Source of the DNA: JAZNQN01 sp045656005
Lineage (GTDB): Bacteria > Bacillota > Clostridia > UMGS1883 > UMGS1540
Direction of reading: 5' to 3'
Assembly: GCA_045656005.1 (NCBI GenBank)
Contig: JAZOQG010000085.1
Span: forward strand, 1-40,260
Length of the DNA: 40,260 nucleotides
Shown: one piece after another, positions 5,758-14,565 of the stretch
Position numbering within the stretch: the first letter of the stretch is position 1
Layout of the letters: the number at the start of each line of letters is the position of its first letter
Made by a program: the position numbers and the translations under genes
Notes under the pieces: generated by a model
Told to the model about the DNA's origin: nothing
The model's input: the letters and a program-made list of their open reading frames with translations, nothing else
Databases searched by the model: none

Positions 5758-7218
5758 TTAATAAACAATACTGTCGCTTCCTTCTATTTCGGCACACCAT
5801 ACGGGTGCTTTATCAGAATTGTTTCCGTTTTCAATATAACTCAAATAAACATCGTTTATAAAAATTTCTTCTTCCCTGTCATTAAATCTTTCATAAATTT
5901 TGTCAAGTGCCTCAATCTGCGGTGTGCAAACTATTTGTGTTGCCGTCTGATATCTGCGGAAGAAATGCCTGTATCCCACAATTTTTCCGTTTTTCACATC
6001 TATTTCAACAGCATGGTTCATTGGCTCGAAATTATCGCCTAAAAGGGCAGTTGTAACCCTCTTACCCTCGTAGTAATAGTCAAGTGTAAACTTGTAAATA
6101 CCTTCATCATTTTCAAGAAGGTCACTTGTAACAAGTACACTGAAGGGAACATCACCCACAACGCTTCTCCAAATATTTTCGGAAAACTCTATTGATTTAT
6201 TAAGTGCCTCATAAACCGTTGCCGCACTTTCAGGAAGACTTATTCCGCCACCCTCAGTATCTGCAACATATTCAATAAGTCCGTTTGGATGAAGTTTTAA
6301 GTGAGAATAGTTCTCAACAAAATATTCTACTCCCGAGTAATCTGTGTAGTGCTTTGGCGCCCCTGCGGCGTATTGAAAATGACTAAGCAAAGACTCCCTG
6401 TCCGCAAACTCTGCCTCAAACGGATTTTCTCCGTAAATCACAGGAACCGTAGTAGAATTTGATGACATAATTACCATAGAGTCAATAAACACCTTTTGCT
6501 TTACTCCCGTGCCTATTCCCTGACTGTTTTTGTCAAGATTTAATTCAAATGAGTAAGAATAGGTTGTCCCGGCATCAAAAATACCATTGTCAATAGCAGT
6601 AGCTATCTCATTTTTATTTTCATAATTTATAAGATATTTGTAAATCAAATCATCTCCGCCCTTGGCGTAGAAAAGAACATCTTTAGTCCCTTCTCCCACG
6701 GGGGCAATTATAAACTCTTTTAAGGATGGTATGTCTTTCCCTATCCACGTATTCTTTATTCCAATCATGTGAGCAAAAAGCGATGGTGAATATTCGAGTG
6801 AAAAATCCACATAAATAGAACGTGTGTCCAGAATTTCATCATTTCTCAAAACATTTTTCCATTCATCAACAGGTACAGTTACTCTGTTTAAAACTACCGT
6901 TTCGTCCTTCAAAACACTTGACAGAAAGGCAGAAACAGGCTTATTTACACTTTCAAAAGAAGCATCACTGTTATAAAAAACACTTCTCTCTTCTCCTTTT
7001 GTTACCACGATTTTTTCAGGTCTTGACAGATTTTCCATTGGAATAGAATAGACATCAGAATAAAAAATGCGGCGAACGGACGGGTTATTTTTAAGACCAA
7101 TAAAAAAATTATAGCCTTTCGGCCATAATTCTTCACTCATCCAGACATAAGCAGACAAAACTATACTGCTTATAATAAGGCATGTCAATATTAAGGATTT
7201 TGTTCTTCTCAGTTTCAC
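5758..7218 (-). CDS. walH: WalH/YycH-type regulator of WalRK
   Basis: A 486-residue protein anchored by one N-terminal helix (residues 8-26, SLILTCLIISSIVLSAYVW) with the remainder outside the cell, as in YycH. The domain layout (N-terminal WMSEELWP region, a middle with conserved YSGVEYFVENY, and a C-terminal YycI-like repeat of fold around DYYYEGKRV) fits the family. It is inferred to restrain or modulate WalK jointly with WalI. It follows the secreted-protein gene by 16 bases and walI follows after 14, so all three are co-transcribed, probably from the internal promoter near 7820 as well as by readthrough from walK. Confidence 0.8.
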   Translation of the reverse strand: MKLRRTKSLILTCLIISSIVLSAYVWMSEELWPKGYNFFIGLKNNPSVRRIFYSDVYSIPMENLSRPEKIVVTKGEERSVFYNSDASFESVNKPVSAFLSSVLKDETVVLNRVTVPVDEWKNVLRNDEILDTRSIYVDFSLEYSPSLFAHMIGIKNTWIGKDIPSLKEFIIAPVGEGTKDVLFYAKGGDDLIYKYLINYENKNEIATAIDNGIFDAGTTYSYSFELNLDKNSQGIGTGVKQKVFIDSMVIMSSNSTTVPVIYGENPFEAEFADRESLLSHFQYAAGAPKHYTDYSGVEYFVENYSHLKLHPNGLIEYVADTEGGGISLPESAATVYEALNKSIEFSENIWRSVVGDVPFSVLVTSDLLENDEGIYKFTLDYYYEGKRVTTALLGDNFEPMNHAVEIDVKNGKIVGYRHFFRRYQTATQIVCTPQIEALDKIYERFNDREEEIFINDVYLSYIENGNNSDKAPVWCAEIEGSDSIVY

Positions 7219-7234
7219 CTTTTACGCCTCTCTA

Positions 7235-7705
7235 TCACCATCCGCCGAAAGCAGACTGAAAATTAGCTGAAAAACCTTTTATACTGTCAATAATCCCCTG
7301 ATTTAAAAGGGTAATATCAAATCTGATTGTCTGATAATAATTTCCGTACTGTGCGCGAAGGAGCAAATAATTTGTATTTGCATCAAGCTCTATATCCTTA
7401 ACGTAAATTCCTGTTGCTCCAACTGTGTTTATGCAGGGGATTCCTGCAGAATCTGAAAGCACATCAAAAAGGCCTGTGGTAGGATTAAACTTATAAAGTG
7501 AAATTTCCACGCCGCTTAAACTAACTGCCGACACAGTATATACTTTTTTAGTTGTTGAGGATACTGCGTTTTCGGGTTTTTTTACAATAACCATGCCCGA
7601 AATGTTTCCTGCATCGCTACCATTTACACTTGCAGGTGCCGCAAACGATGTCACAGAAAACAGCAATATTAAAATTACAATTAAGGATATTATCCTGCTT
7701 TTCAT
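7235..7705 (-). CDS. Secreted protein of unknown function in the wal operon
   Basis: A 156-residue protein with a clear signal peptide: MKSR, a hydrophobic core (IISLIVILILLFSVTSF) and a probable cleavage site after SFA or FAA near residue 23. There is no lipobox and no second membrane segment, so it should be exported and free or cell-wall associated. The mature part is rich in Thr, Val, Ser and Asn with a predicted beta-strand character (GNISGMVIVKK, YTVSAVSLSGVEISLYKF, YYQTIRFDI) and ends FQSAFGGW. I do not recognise the family. ATG 7705 is preferred (GGAAAGG 12 bases upstream, rather distant) over an in-frame TTG at 7726 that lacks an RBS. It lies between walK and walH, where standard wal operons have no gene, and its leader carries a structured RNA. 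A role linked to cell-wall sensing is a guess from context only. Confidence 0.75.
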   Translation of the reverse strand: MKSRIISLIVILILLFSVTSFAAPASVNGSDAGNISGMVIVKKPENAVSSTTKKVYTVSAVSLSGVEISLYKFNPTTGLFDVLSDSAGIPCINTVGATGIYVKDIELDANTNYLLLRAQYGNYYQTIRFDITLLNQGIIDSIKGFSANFQSAFGGW

Positions 7706-7749
7706 AAAAATCAAAAACCTTTCCAAAAAACACGCCGTTTGAGTAATCC

Positions 7750-7813
7750 GTTTAGGGTCGTATGATACCTCACGGAAAAGGCATCCCCGTCGAGTGTTAT
7801 CTCCACCCTACAC
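7750..7813 (-). ncRNA. Structured leader RNA (pseudoknot within a closing stem), riboswitch-like
   Basis: The transcript would begin about at 7812. Its first nine bases GTGTAGGGT (7813-7805) pair with ACCCTAAAC (7758-7750) with one mismatch, making a closing stem. Inside, CTC-g-ACGG (7794-7787) pairs with CCGTGAG (7775-7769). The loop of that stem contains GATGC (7785-7781), which pairs with GTATC (7768-7764) immediately after it, forming an H-type pseudoknot. After the closing stem come CGGCGTG and six Ts (7730-7725). That U-run and the distance to the ATG (45 bases) would suit transcription or translation control. Class not identified from memory. Confidence 0.5.
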
Positions 7814-7817
7814 CTAC

Positions 7818-7823
7818 ATTATA
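7818..7823 (-). promoter_or_regulatory. -10 box of an internal wal-operon promoter
   Basis: Perfect TATAAT on the minus strand, placing the transcript start near 7811, exactly where the structured leader begins. The -35 region (about 7840) is a poor match (TGGCTT or ATGGCT). It drives the secreted-protein gene, walH and walI independently of walRK. Confidence 0.5.
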
Positions 7824-7881
7824 CAATACTATTATTACAAAGCCATTACATAGGAATTATATATTGATTAAAAACATAAGG

Positions 7882-9648
7882 TTATTTGCTATATAAAGGC
7901 ATCTCAATCGTCACAGTAGTGCCTGTACCATGCTCACTTTCAATTTTTATAGTTCCGCCGTGAGCCTCAACTATTTCCTTTGCAATCGCAAGTCCCAAAC
8001 CCGTTCCGCCGCTTTTGCGACTTCTCGCCTTGTCAACTCTGTAAAAACGTTCAAAAAGACGGGGCATATCTTTCTTTGGAATACCTATACCGTTATCCGA
8101 AACCCGGATAACTGCATTTGTAAGCCTGAAAGCACAACTTACCATAATTTTTCCGCCATCAGGTGTATATTTTATAGCATTTGTTATAATATTTGTAAAC
8201 ACCTGCTCAAGGCGGTCTCTGTCGCCAAAAAAGCCGGGCATATCGCCTGCTGTTTCCATTGTCAGGGTATGTTGATGACGCATAGCTTCCATTTCAAGCT
8301 TTGATACAATATCCAAAAGCAGCCTGTTTAAATCAAAGGTTGCCTTGTTGATATGCTTTTTGTCATAATCAAATAACGACAATGTCAGAAGGTCTTTTAC
8401 AAGACGTGTCATTCTGTCTGTTTCATTGTCAATAACCTTAAGGAAATTCGCCTCCATAGAGTCTTTTTCCGCATTGTCAAGCAATGTTTCTGTATAGCTT
8501 TTAACCGTTGTAAGAGGAGTCCTCAGTTCATGTGAAACATTTGCAACAAATTCTTTTCTTGCACTGTCGAGCTTTTTCTGCTCCGTGATATCAGAAAGTA
8601 CAACAACCACACCGTCTGCAATTTTTCCGCCTGACGTAATCGGAGCAAACTGTGCTTTAAGAGATTTGCCGTCTTTTTCAGAAAAACGCTCAATAGCCTT
8701 AAAATGCTCAAGATATATAATTTCCTGCATTGTTATTGAAAAATCCCATTCTTTAAAGAAGGTGTCAAATGCCACTTCGTTTTCATCTTGTATTTTTAAA
8801 AGTCCTTTCGCTGCAGGATTTATGTGCATAATTTTGCCTTCCTTGTCAAAGGCAATAACGGCATCAGTCATAAATCTGAAAACTGTTTCAATTTTTGTCT
8901 GCTCGCGGCGAATTTCCTCAAGGTTTTTCGCAAGCGCTGACGCCATCACGTTAAATGTGCCTGTAAGCTGACCAATTTCGTCTCGCGATTTAACCTCAAT
9001 CTTTTGTTCAAAATCACCGCTCGCCAGTTTTTCCGCATTCTTTGTAAGCGATGCAATAGGCGCAATAATTGTTTTTGAAAGAAAAAGTCCCAGAAAAACA
9101 CTTATCAAAATTCCAAGCATAAGCGCCCAGAATATAATCATAAAAATATTCCCTAAAATCCCGTAAAGCTCGTCCTTGGTGTCGGTTATGTAGGCAATAT
9201 ATTTATTGCCTCCTTCTCCCGAAACAGGATACGCATAATCCATTATTGCGGCTCTTCGGTTTAAACTGTCACCGATTTCTCCGCTCATTGCAGTCAAAAG
9301 ATTTTGTGTGATTTCAAGCTCTCCTGTTCCCTTGTTGTCATATGCATAAAGAACTGCCGCATTTTTGCCGTCAAGAATATAGTAGTGCCTGTAAGAGTCT
9401 ATTCCAACCCTGCCCGAATAAACCTCGAATAAAGAGCGCATTTTGTCAACCGCCTGCACATCTGATGCAGAAGCAGTCAGTTGCTTTGCAAAATCCGGGG
9501 TAAACACCATTTTTTCCATCTGAGTTTTAAATTCCTGATGGTAATATGAACTTATGTTATTTAAAAGAAAGGTGCCCACCACCAGCATTACCGATAAAAT
9601 CAGCAGCACCAAAACTGTAAGCACCTTCCACTGAATACTTTTAAACAT
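7882..9648 (-). CDS. walK: WalK (VicK/YycG) sensor histidine kinase
   Basis: A 588-residue membrane kinase. Order of domains: TM1 (about 9-30), extracytoplasmic sensor (31-163), TM2 (164-190), HAMP (191-243), PAS (about 250-360), HisKA with the phosphorylated His373 in FVANVSHELRTPL, and HATPase_c with N-box NIITNAIKY (486-494), G1 DNGIGIP (518-524), F-box FERFYRVD and G2 GGTGLGLA (547-554). This is exactly the WalK architecture of Gram-positive bacteria, where the kinase reports on cell-wall state and phosphorylates WalR. ATG 9648 has AAAGG about eight bases upstream; walR ends 11 bases before. All catalytic motifs are intact. Confidence 0.95.
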   Translation of the reverse strand: MFKSIQWKVLTVLVLLILSVMLVVGTFLLNNISSYYHQEFKTQMEKMVFTPDFAKQLTASASDVQAVDKMRSLFEVYSGRVGIDSYRHYYILDGKNAAVLYAYDNKGTGELEITQNLLTAMSGEIGDSLNRRAAIMDYAYPVSGEGGNKYIAYITDTKDELYGILGNIFMIIFWALMLGILISVFLGLFLSKTIIAPIASLTKNAEKLASGDFEQKIEVKSRDEIGQLTGTFNVMASALAKNLEEIRREQTKIETVFRFMTDAVIAFDKEGKIMHINPAAKGLLKIQDENEVAFDTFFKEWDFSITMQEIIYLEHFKAIERFSEKDGKSLKAQFAPITSGGKIADGVVVVLSDITEQKKLDSARKEFVANVSHELRTPLTTVKSYTETLLDNAEKDSMEANFLKVIDNETDRMTRLVKDLLTLSLFDYDKKHINKATFDLNRLLLDIVSKLEMEAMRHQHTLTMETAGDMPGFFGDRDRLEQVFTNIITNAIKYTPDGGKIMVSCAFRLTNAVIRVSDNGIGIPKKDMPRLFERFYRVDKARSRKSGGTGLGLAIAKEIVEAHGGTIKIESEHGTGTTVTIEMPLYSK

Positions 9649-9659
9649 AGCAAAAACCT

Positions 9660-10349
9660 TTACTTTTTAAAGTAGTAGCCGACTCCGCGCTTTGTTATAA
9701 TGTAAGCGGGGTTTGCAGGATCGTCCTCTATTTTTTCACGAAGTCTTCGAACTGTTACATCAACCGTTCTCACATCTCCATAGTAATCATATCCCCATAC
9801 TTTTTCAAGGAGTGTTTCTCTTGAGAAAATTTTGCCCTGCTGTTGTGCAAGAAACTTTACAAGCTCAAATTCTCTCAAAGTTAAATCTATAACAGTATCA
9901 TTTTTTATAATTTCATATCTTGAGCAGTCAATAGTAAGATTTCCTATTCTTATTATCTCTGATGAGCCTTCCTCATCGCCGCTTTGGGTGTGTCTTCGGA
10001 GGTTTGCCTTAACTCTTGCCAGAAGCTCTCTTACACCAAAAGGCTTTGTGATATAATCGTCAGCACCCATCTCAAGCCCCAAAACCTTGTCAACCTCTTC
10101 GTCTCTTGCAGTAAGCATAATAATCGGAACGTTTGATTTTTCACGCACTTTTCTGCAAACTCCAAATCCATCAAGTCCGGGAAGCATAAGGTCTAAAAGA
10201 ATAAGGTCAGGCTCTTTTGTCTGCGCAAGACGAAGACCTTCCAAACCATCAAGCGCCTCAATTACCTTATAACCCTCTTTCTGTAGATTAAACTTAAGTA
10301 TTTCAACAATAGGCTGTTCGTCTTCTATAATTAAAATGAGTTTCTGCAT
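9660..10349 (-). CDS. walR: WalR (VicR/YycF) OmpR-family response regulator
   Basis: A 229-residue regulator. Receiver domain with acidic pair E9-D10, phospho-acceptor D53 (LLDLMLPG), T80 and K102 (TKPF); then an OmpR winged helix-turn-helix (TLREFELVKFLAQQQGKIFS, VRTVDVTVRRLREKIEDDP, RGVGYYF). In Firmicutes WalR governs autolysins and other wall-remodelling genes and is usually essential. ATG 10349 has GAGGTGA with eight bases to the start; an in-frame GTG at 10358 is inside that RBS. It lies 24 bases after a Nudix gene, whose last codons contain a likely walR promoter. Confidence 0.95.
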   Translation of the reverse strand: MQKLILIIEDEQPIVEILKFNLQKEGYKVIEALDGLEGLRLAQTKEPDLILLDLMLPGLDGFGVCRKVREKSNVPIIMLTARDEEVDKVLGLEMGADDYITKPFGVRELLARVKANLRRHTQSGDEEGSSEIIRIGNLTIDCSRYEIIKNDTVIDLTLREFELVKFLAQQQGKIFSRETLLEKVWGYDYYGDVRTVDVTVRRLREKIEDDPANPAYIITKRGVGYYFKK

Positions 10350-10367
10350 TTTTATCACCTCTAATTT

Positions 10368-10396
10368 AGTTTATTATAAATCTTGCCCATTGTCAA
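10368..10396 (-). promoter_or_regulatory. Candidate walRK promoter overlapping the Nudix stop codon
   Basis: Perfect -35 TTGACA (10396-10391), 17-base spacer, TAAACT (10373-10368). Transcription would start near 10361, giving a leader of only about 12 bases that begins at the RBS; that short distance is the reason for caution. Confidence 0.4.
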
Positions 10397-10802
10397 GTTT
10401 TTTAAAGAATGAAATAGCTTTTTCGAGAACTATTTTGTCGTTTGAGAAAGTAACCTTGTCAATTGCCTCCTTCTCGTCTTCCCAAAGTATGCTGAGTATC
10501 TCTTCCTCCTGCCTTTTTATGTCCTCAATTTTCGGCACCGCAAGAAAATATACTACTTCTTTTATAACCCCTTCTTTCGGGGAATATTCTGTGCTTTTCC
10601 TGAAACCATCAATAAATTCTACCGAAAGTGAGGTTTCTTCAAAAATTTCCCTCAAAGCCGTTTCGTGCTCTGTTTCGTTTCCTTCAACATGCCCCTTTGG
10701 AAATGCAAAATGCCCTCCGTTTTTCATCTGTACCAGTAAAACCTTCGTTTTTCCGCCATCATTTTTCAAAATTACTGCTCCACACGATTTTTCTTTTTTC
10801 AT
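10374..10802 (-). CDS. Nudix hydrolase (diadenosine-polyphosphate type)
   Basis: A 142-residue single-domain Nudix protein. The Nudix box begins at G37: G-x5-E43, x7, R51-E52-I-F-E55-E56, with Ser58 in place of the usual Gly. The metal-binding glutamates are intact. The GGHFAFPKGHVEGNET start and small size resemble Ap4A pyrophosphatases/bacterial MutT-like house-cleaning enzymes, which hydrolyse nucleoside diphosphates linked to another moiety; substrate unproven. AGGAGAG precedes the ATG. It lies downstream of pheT, from which it is separated by a hairpin, and directly upstream of walR. Confidence 0.85.
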   Translation of the reverse strand: MKKEKSCGAVILKNDGGKTKVLLVQMKNGGHFAFPKGHVEGNETEHETALREIFEETSLSVEFIDGFRKSTEYSPKEGVIKEVVYFLAVPKIEDIKRQEEEILSILWEDEKEAIDKVTFSNDKIVLEKAISFFKKLDNGQDL

Positions 10803-10822
10803 AACACTCTCCTAAAATTTAA

Positions 10823-10853
10823 GGGAATGTAAAAGCAGTTTTTTTACATTCCC
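10823..10853. terminator. Hairpin terminator between pheT and the Nudix gene
   Basis: Perfect 12-base stem GGGAATGTAAAA / TTTTACATTCCC with a seven-base loop. For the minus-strand pheST transcript the tail is TTAAATTTT, a weak run, so some readthrough into the Nudix gene is likely; on the plus strand it is followed by six Ts. Confidence 0.65.
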
Positions 10854-10865
10854 ATTTTTTAATAG

Positions 10866-13259
10866 TTATCTTAAAGAAATGCCAAGTTTAAATTCCAAAT
10901 CCTTTAAGATTTTAGAAGTAAATTTCTCAATTTCCTTGTCAGAAAATCCTTTTTCGTCGGGTGAAATAATGACATTGAATGCCATGCTCTTTTTGCCCTC
11001 GCCGATTTGTTTTCCGCGGAAAATATCGAAAAGGTTAACTTCTGTTACATACTTGCATGATTTTCTTATTGACTCTTCAATTTCTCCACATGTTACTTCT
11101 TCGCCGCAAACGAACGCGAAGTCACGAACTGTGTCAGGGAACTTGGAAATCGGTGAGTATTTCATTGTGTTTTTAAAGTTTTTCGAAAGTGCCGCATAGT
11201 CAATTTCAGCAACAAAAGCATCTTTTGCGAGAGAAATTTCTTCGCAAACCTCGTAAGAAATTTTTCCTATATAACCGATTACTTCACCATCGCACAAAAT
11301 TTCTGCAGTAATACCCGGATGAAGGAATGTTTTTTCAGCCTTTCTGTAGCTGAATTTGAGATTAAATTCATCAGCGAGTCCTTCCACTATACCCTTAACC
11401 TTAAAGAAATCTTCATTATCGCCATAAGCACCTATCACGATTGTCTTTCTCTCGTCAGGAAGATTTGTAAGCGGCATTTCGTCAGCAATGTAAACATTTG
11501 CAAGCTCGAAAAATCTTCCGCTGTCGTTTCCGGCTTTAAAGTTTTTAACCATTATGTTTATAATGTTTGGTACAAGTGTTGTACACATAATGGAATAGTT
11601 TTCGCTTATAGGATTGTCTATTCTTATTGCTTTTCTTAATTTGTCATCTTCCAAAAGCCGGAGCATGTCAAGTTCCTTTGGTGAATAGAAACTAAATGTC
11701 ACAGTTTCAAATGCACCCTGCTTTACGAGTGCTTCTTTGGCCTTAAGCTCCATCTGCTGTGCCTCTGTAAGACCGCCGTTTGTAACCGAAGCAAATTTAA
11801 GCATCTGGGGAACTATGTGGTCGTAGCCGTAAAGCCTTATAACCTCTTCCGCCAAATCCTCATAACCAAACACGTCTTCTCTGTAAAGCGGTGCTATCGC
11901 AGTAATGTTTTCTCCATTTACTTCAACTTCAAATTCAAGACTTTTTAAAATTTCTACTATCTTGTCAGAAGGTACTTCTATACCCAAAACCTTGTTAATT
12001 TTTTTGAATGTTGTATCGATTTTTGTAGCCTTTAATTCTTTTTCTGCAACTTCATAACCTGTATCGGAAACAGTTCCGCAGGAAAGCTCTTCTATAAGGT
12101 GAAGTGCTCTCTTCATTGCACACTGTGTTGTAAATTCATCAACACCCTTGCAGAATTTTGCGCTTGAATCAGAGGACTGCCCAAGACTTCTTGATGTTTT
12201 TCTAACGCTGTCTCTCGCAAATTTTGCACTTTCGAACACAACATCTTTTGTGCTTTCTTCAATTTCGCTGTTAAGTCCGCCCATAATACCTGCAAGTGCT
12301 ACCGGTTTTTTAGCATCACAAATAACGAGATTTTCTTCCGAAAGCTCAAATTCCTTCTCGTCGAGTGTAGTAATTTTTTCGCCTTTTTTTGCACGTCTTA
12401 CGTCAATTGTTTTTCCTTCAAGTGTAGAAAGGTCAAAAGCATGCATTGGCTGACCCATTTCCATAAGGATAAAGTTTGTAATGTCAACTATGTTGTTTAT
12501 CGAATTAATGCCCACAAGTGCAAGGCGTTTTCTCATCCATAAAGGTGCTTTTTCAATTTTAACGTCTTTTACATAGTGACCGATATAACGTGGGCATAAA
12601 TCAGGGGATGCCACCTTGATTTTTATTTCATCGTCGTTTGCCTGTTTGTGAGGTGTGTATGACATATCAGGCATTTTAACCGGCTTTTTGAGTATTGCCG
12701 CAATTTCCCTTGCCATACCGAGCATGGACTGACAGTCAGGTCTGTTTGCAGTAATGGAAATGTCAAAAATATAGTCGTCAAGTCCCACTATCTTTCTTAT
12801 ATCTTCTCCAATTGGTGCATTTTCTTCCAGAATTAAAATTCCATAAACGTCTGCACCTTCGTACCAGTTATCGTTTATACCAAGCTCTTCGCCCGAGCAA
12901 AGCATACCGTTTGACTCAACTCCGCGGAGCTTGCCTTTTTTAATTTTAATTCCGCCTGCAAGAGTAGAACCGTCAAGAGCCACAGGCACTTTCGCTCCAA
13001 CGAACACATTGTCCGCTCCCGTTACAATCTGAATGGGATTTCCGTACTCTCCGCAATCGAGCTGACAAATCTGTAAGTGGTCGCTGTCCTGATGCTTTTC
13101 GATAGCAGTAATCTGCCCTACAACGCAGTTTGTAATGTCTGCCCCTGCATATATAACTTCTTCAACTTCAAATCCGCTGCCGAAAAGCTTTTCCTCAAGC
13201 TCCTCCACAGGAATGTCTATATCAACATAATCACAAAGCCAACTAAGTGGTGCTTTCAT
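10866..13259 (-). CDS. pheT: Phenylalanyl-tRNA synthetase beta subunit
   Basis: A 797-residue protein of normal length. Domains in order: N-terminal B1 and EMAP-II-like tRNA-binding domain (about 40-150, with AIEKHQDSDHLQICQ and GVESNGMLCSGEELGI), B3/B4 editing domain (about 210-380), B5 DNA-binding-like domain (about 405-475), catalytic-like core, and the C-terminal FDX-ACB anticodon-binding domain (about 705-797, YSPISKFPDTVRDFAF). It forms the alpha2-beta2 enzyme with PheS, which charges tRNA-Phe. The start codon follows GGGAGGT. The pheS stop is 14 bases upstream, and both genes are controlled by the T-box leader. Confidence 0.97.
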   Translation of the reverse strand: MKAPLSWLCDYVDIDIPVEELEEKLFGSGFEVEEVIYAGADITNCVVGQITAIEKHQDSDHLQICQLDCGEYGNPIQIVTGADNVFVGAKVPVALDGSTLAGGIKIKKGKLRGVESNGMLCSGEELGINDNWYEGADVYGILILEENAPIGEDIRKIVGLDDYIFDISITANRPDCQSMLGMAREIAAILKKPVKMPDMSYTPHKQANDDEIKIKVASPDLCPRYIGHYVKDVKIEKAPLWMRKRLALVGINSINNIVDITNFILMEMGQPMHAFDLSTLEGKTIDVRRAKKGEKITTLDEKEFELSEENLVICDAKKPVALAGIMGGLNSEIEESTKDVVFESAKFARDSVRKTSRSLGQSSDSSAKFCKGVDEFTTQCAMKRALHLIEELSCGTVSDTGYEVAEKELKATKIDTTFKKINKVLGIEVPSDKIVEILKSLEFEVEVNGENITAIAPLYREDVFGYEDLAEEVIRLYGYDHIVPQMLKFASVTNGGLTEAQQMELKAKEALVKQGAFETVTFSFYSPKELDMLRLLEDDKLRKAIRIDNPISENYSIMCTTLVPNIINIMVKNFKAGNDSGRFFELANVYIADEMPLTNLPDERKTIVIGAYGDNEDFFKVKGIVEGLADEFNLKFSYRKAEKTFLHPGITAEILCDGEVIGYIGKISYEVCEEISLAKDAFVAEIDYAALSKNFKNTMKYSPISKFPDTVRDFAFVCGEEVTCGEIEESIRKSCKYVTEVNLFDIFRGKQIGEGKKSMAFNVIISPDEKGFSDKEIEKFTSKILKDLEFKLGISLR

Positions 13260-13273
13260 TCTCTTCTACCTCC

Positions 13274-14305
13274 CTATCTCTGCTGCACTTTAAACTGCTT
13301 TAAAGTTCTAACATCATTATCAAATAAAATGTGAATGTTGTTAATGCCATATTTAAGCATCGCAATTCGGTCAATACCTATTCCAAATGCAAGACCTGAA
13401 TATTCCTCAGGGTCAATATCACAGTTTTCAAGCACAACGCGGTTTACTATACCGCCGCCAAGTACTTCAATCCAGCCCGTGCCTTTGCAAAGTTTACAAC
13501 CCTTTCCCCCGCATTCGCAACAAGTAACGTCAACCTCAACACTTGGCTCTGTAAATGGGAAAAACGAAGGGCGAAGCCTTGTCTTAGTGTCACTCGAGAA
13601 AATCTTCTTTGCAAGTAAATCGAGCATTCCATATAGGTCGCAAACAGAAATGTTTTTGTCAACAACAAGACCTTCCATCTGGTGAAACATAGGAGAGTGA
13701 GTTGCATCATAGTCGGAACGGAAAACTCTGCCGGGACTTAAAACCTTAATTGGCGGCTTTTTCTTCTCCATTGTTCTTACCTGACCGGGCGAGGTCTGGG
13801 TACGAAGCAGAATTTTATCCGTTATATAAAATGTGTCCTGTTCTGCTCTTGCAGGATGGTCCTCAGGAACATTGAGAGATGTAAAGTTATAGTAATCAGT
13901 TTCAATTTCAGGTCCTTCAAAGACATCAAAACCCATGCCCTGAAAAATTGAAATAATTTCGCTTTTAACAAGTGTTACAGGGTGAAGTGAACCTGTCGCA
14001 TTTTTTTCCGCAGGCATAGTAACATCAACTGCTTCGCTTTTGTTTTTTGCCTCAAGCTCCGCTTTTTTGATTATCTCGTCAACTTTGTCAAATTCGCCTT
14101 CTGCCCAAACCTTAAACTCGTTTACTATTTTACCAAACTCTGGCCTTTCCTCTTTTGGAATGTTTTTCATTTCCTTCATAAGACTTGGGATTTCGCCCGA
14201 TTTGCTCAAATACTTTTCTCTTAATTTTGCAAATTCTTCTCTGCTCATGCCCTCTGAAAGCGATGCAGAAATCTCGCTCTTCATAATTTCGATTTTTTGC
14301 TTCAT
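13274..14305 (-). CDS. pheS: Phenylalanyl-tRNA synthetase alpha subunit
   Basis: A 343-residue class II synthetase subunit. N-terminal coiled coil (1-90), then the catalytic core with motif 2 (GRVFRSDYDATHSPMFHQME, 192-211) and motif 3 (GLAFGIGIDRIAMLKYG, 304-320). The Cys-rich insertion common in Firmicutes PheS is present (C262, C263, C265, C270, C273). The Phe-binding residues of the FFPFTEPS segment are intact. First gene of the T-box operon; the leader terminator ends 17 bases before the start codon and the RBS is AGGAGG. Confidence 0.97.
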   Translation of the reverse strand: MKQKIEIMKSEISASLSEGMSREEFAKLREKYLSKSGEIPSLMKEMKNIPKEERPEFGKIVNEFKVWAEGEFDKVDEIIKKAELEAKNKSEAVDVTMPAEKNATGSLHPVTLVKSEIISIFQGMGFDVFEGPEIETDYYNFTSLNVPEDHPARAEQDTFYITDKILLRTQTSPGQVRTMEKKKPPIKVLSPGRVFRSDYDATHSPMFHQMEGLVVDKNISVCDLYGMLDLLAKKIFSSDTKTRLRPSFFPFTEPSVEVDVTCCECGGKGCKLCKGTGWIEVLGGGIVNRVVLENCDIDPEEYSGLAFGIGIDRIAMLKYGINNIHILFDNDVRTLKQFKVQQR

Positions 14306-14322
14306 TTTAAACCTCCTAAACT

Positions 14323-14559
14323 AAAAAAATCGCCCCTATCATAAGATAGGGACGACATAAATCGCGGTACCACCCTAATTCCTGCAAAACGCAGGCACTT
14401 CTTTTACACTTAACGCATGCCGACGGCATTTCCTACTGCTACTTCAAAAATGCGGCTCCCGGGTGAACTTCGGCACTCTTCGTTTAAAAACGCTCCCAGC
14501 CCATGACGTTTTTTCTCTTAAAACGGGTGCTGTGCTTACTCTCCCATTCATCACCTTTA
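14323..14559 (-). promoter_or_regulatory. Phe-specific T-box leader with terminator/antiterminator
   Basis: The diagnostic antiterminator sequence AGGGTGGTACCGCG is at 14376-14363 on the minus strand. It is followed by the competing terminator CGTCCCTATC / GATAGGGGCG (14354-14345, 14340-14331) and seven Ts (14329-14323). Stem I starts with the GGGAGAGTA element near 14550 and holds a TTC codon at 14467-14465 in the context GTTCACC, the expected Phe specifier. Uncharged tRNA-Phe should pair here and let transcription continue into pheST. Known mechanism; codon and gene agree. Confidence 0.95.
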
Positions 14560-14565
14560 AAATGT

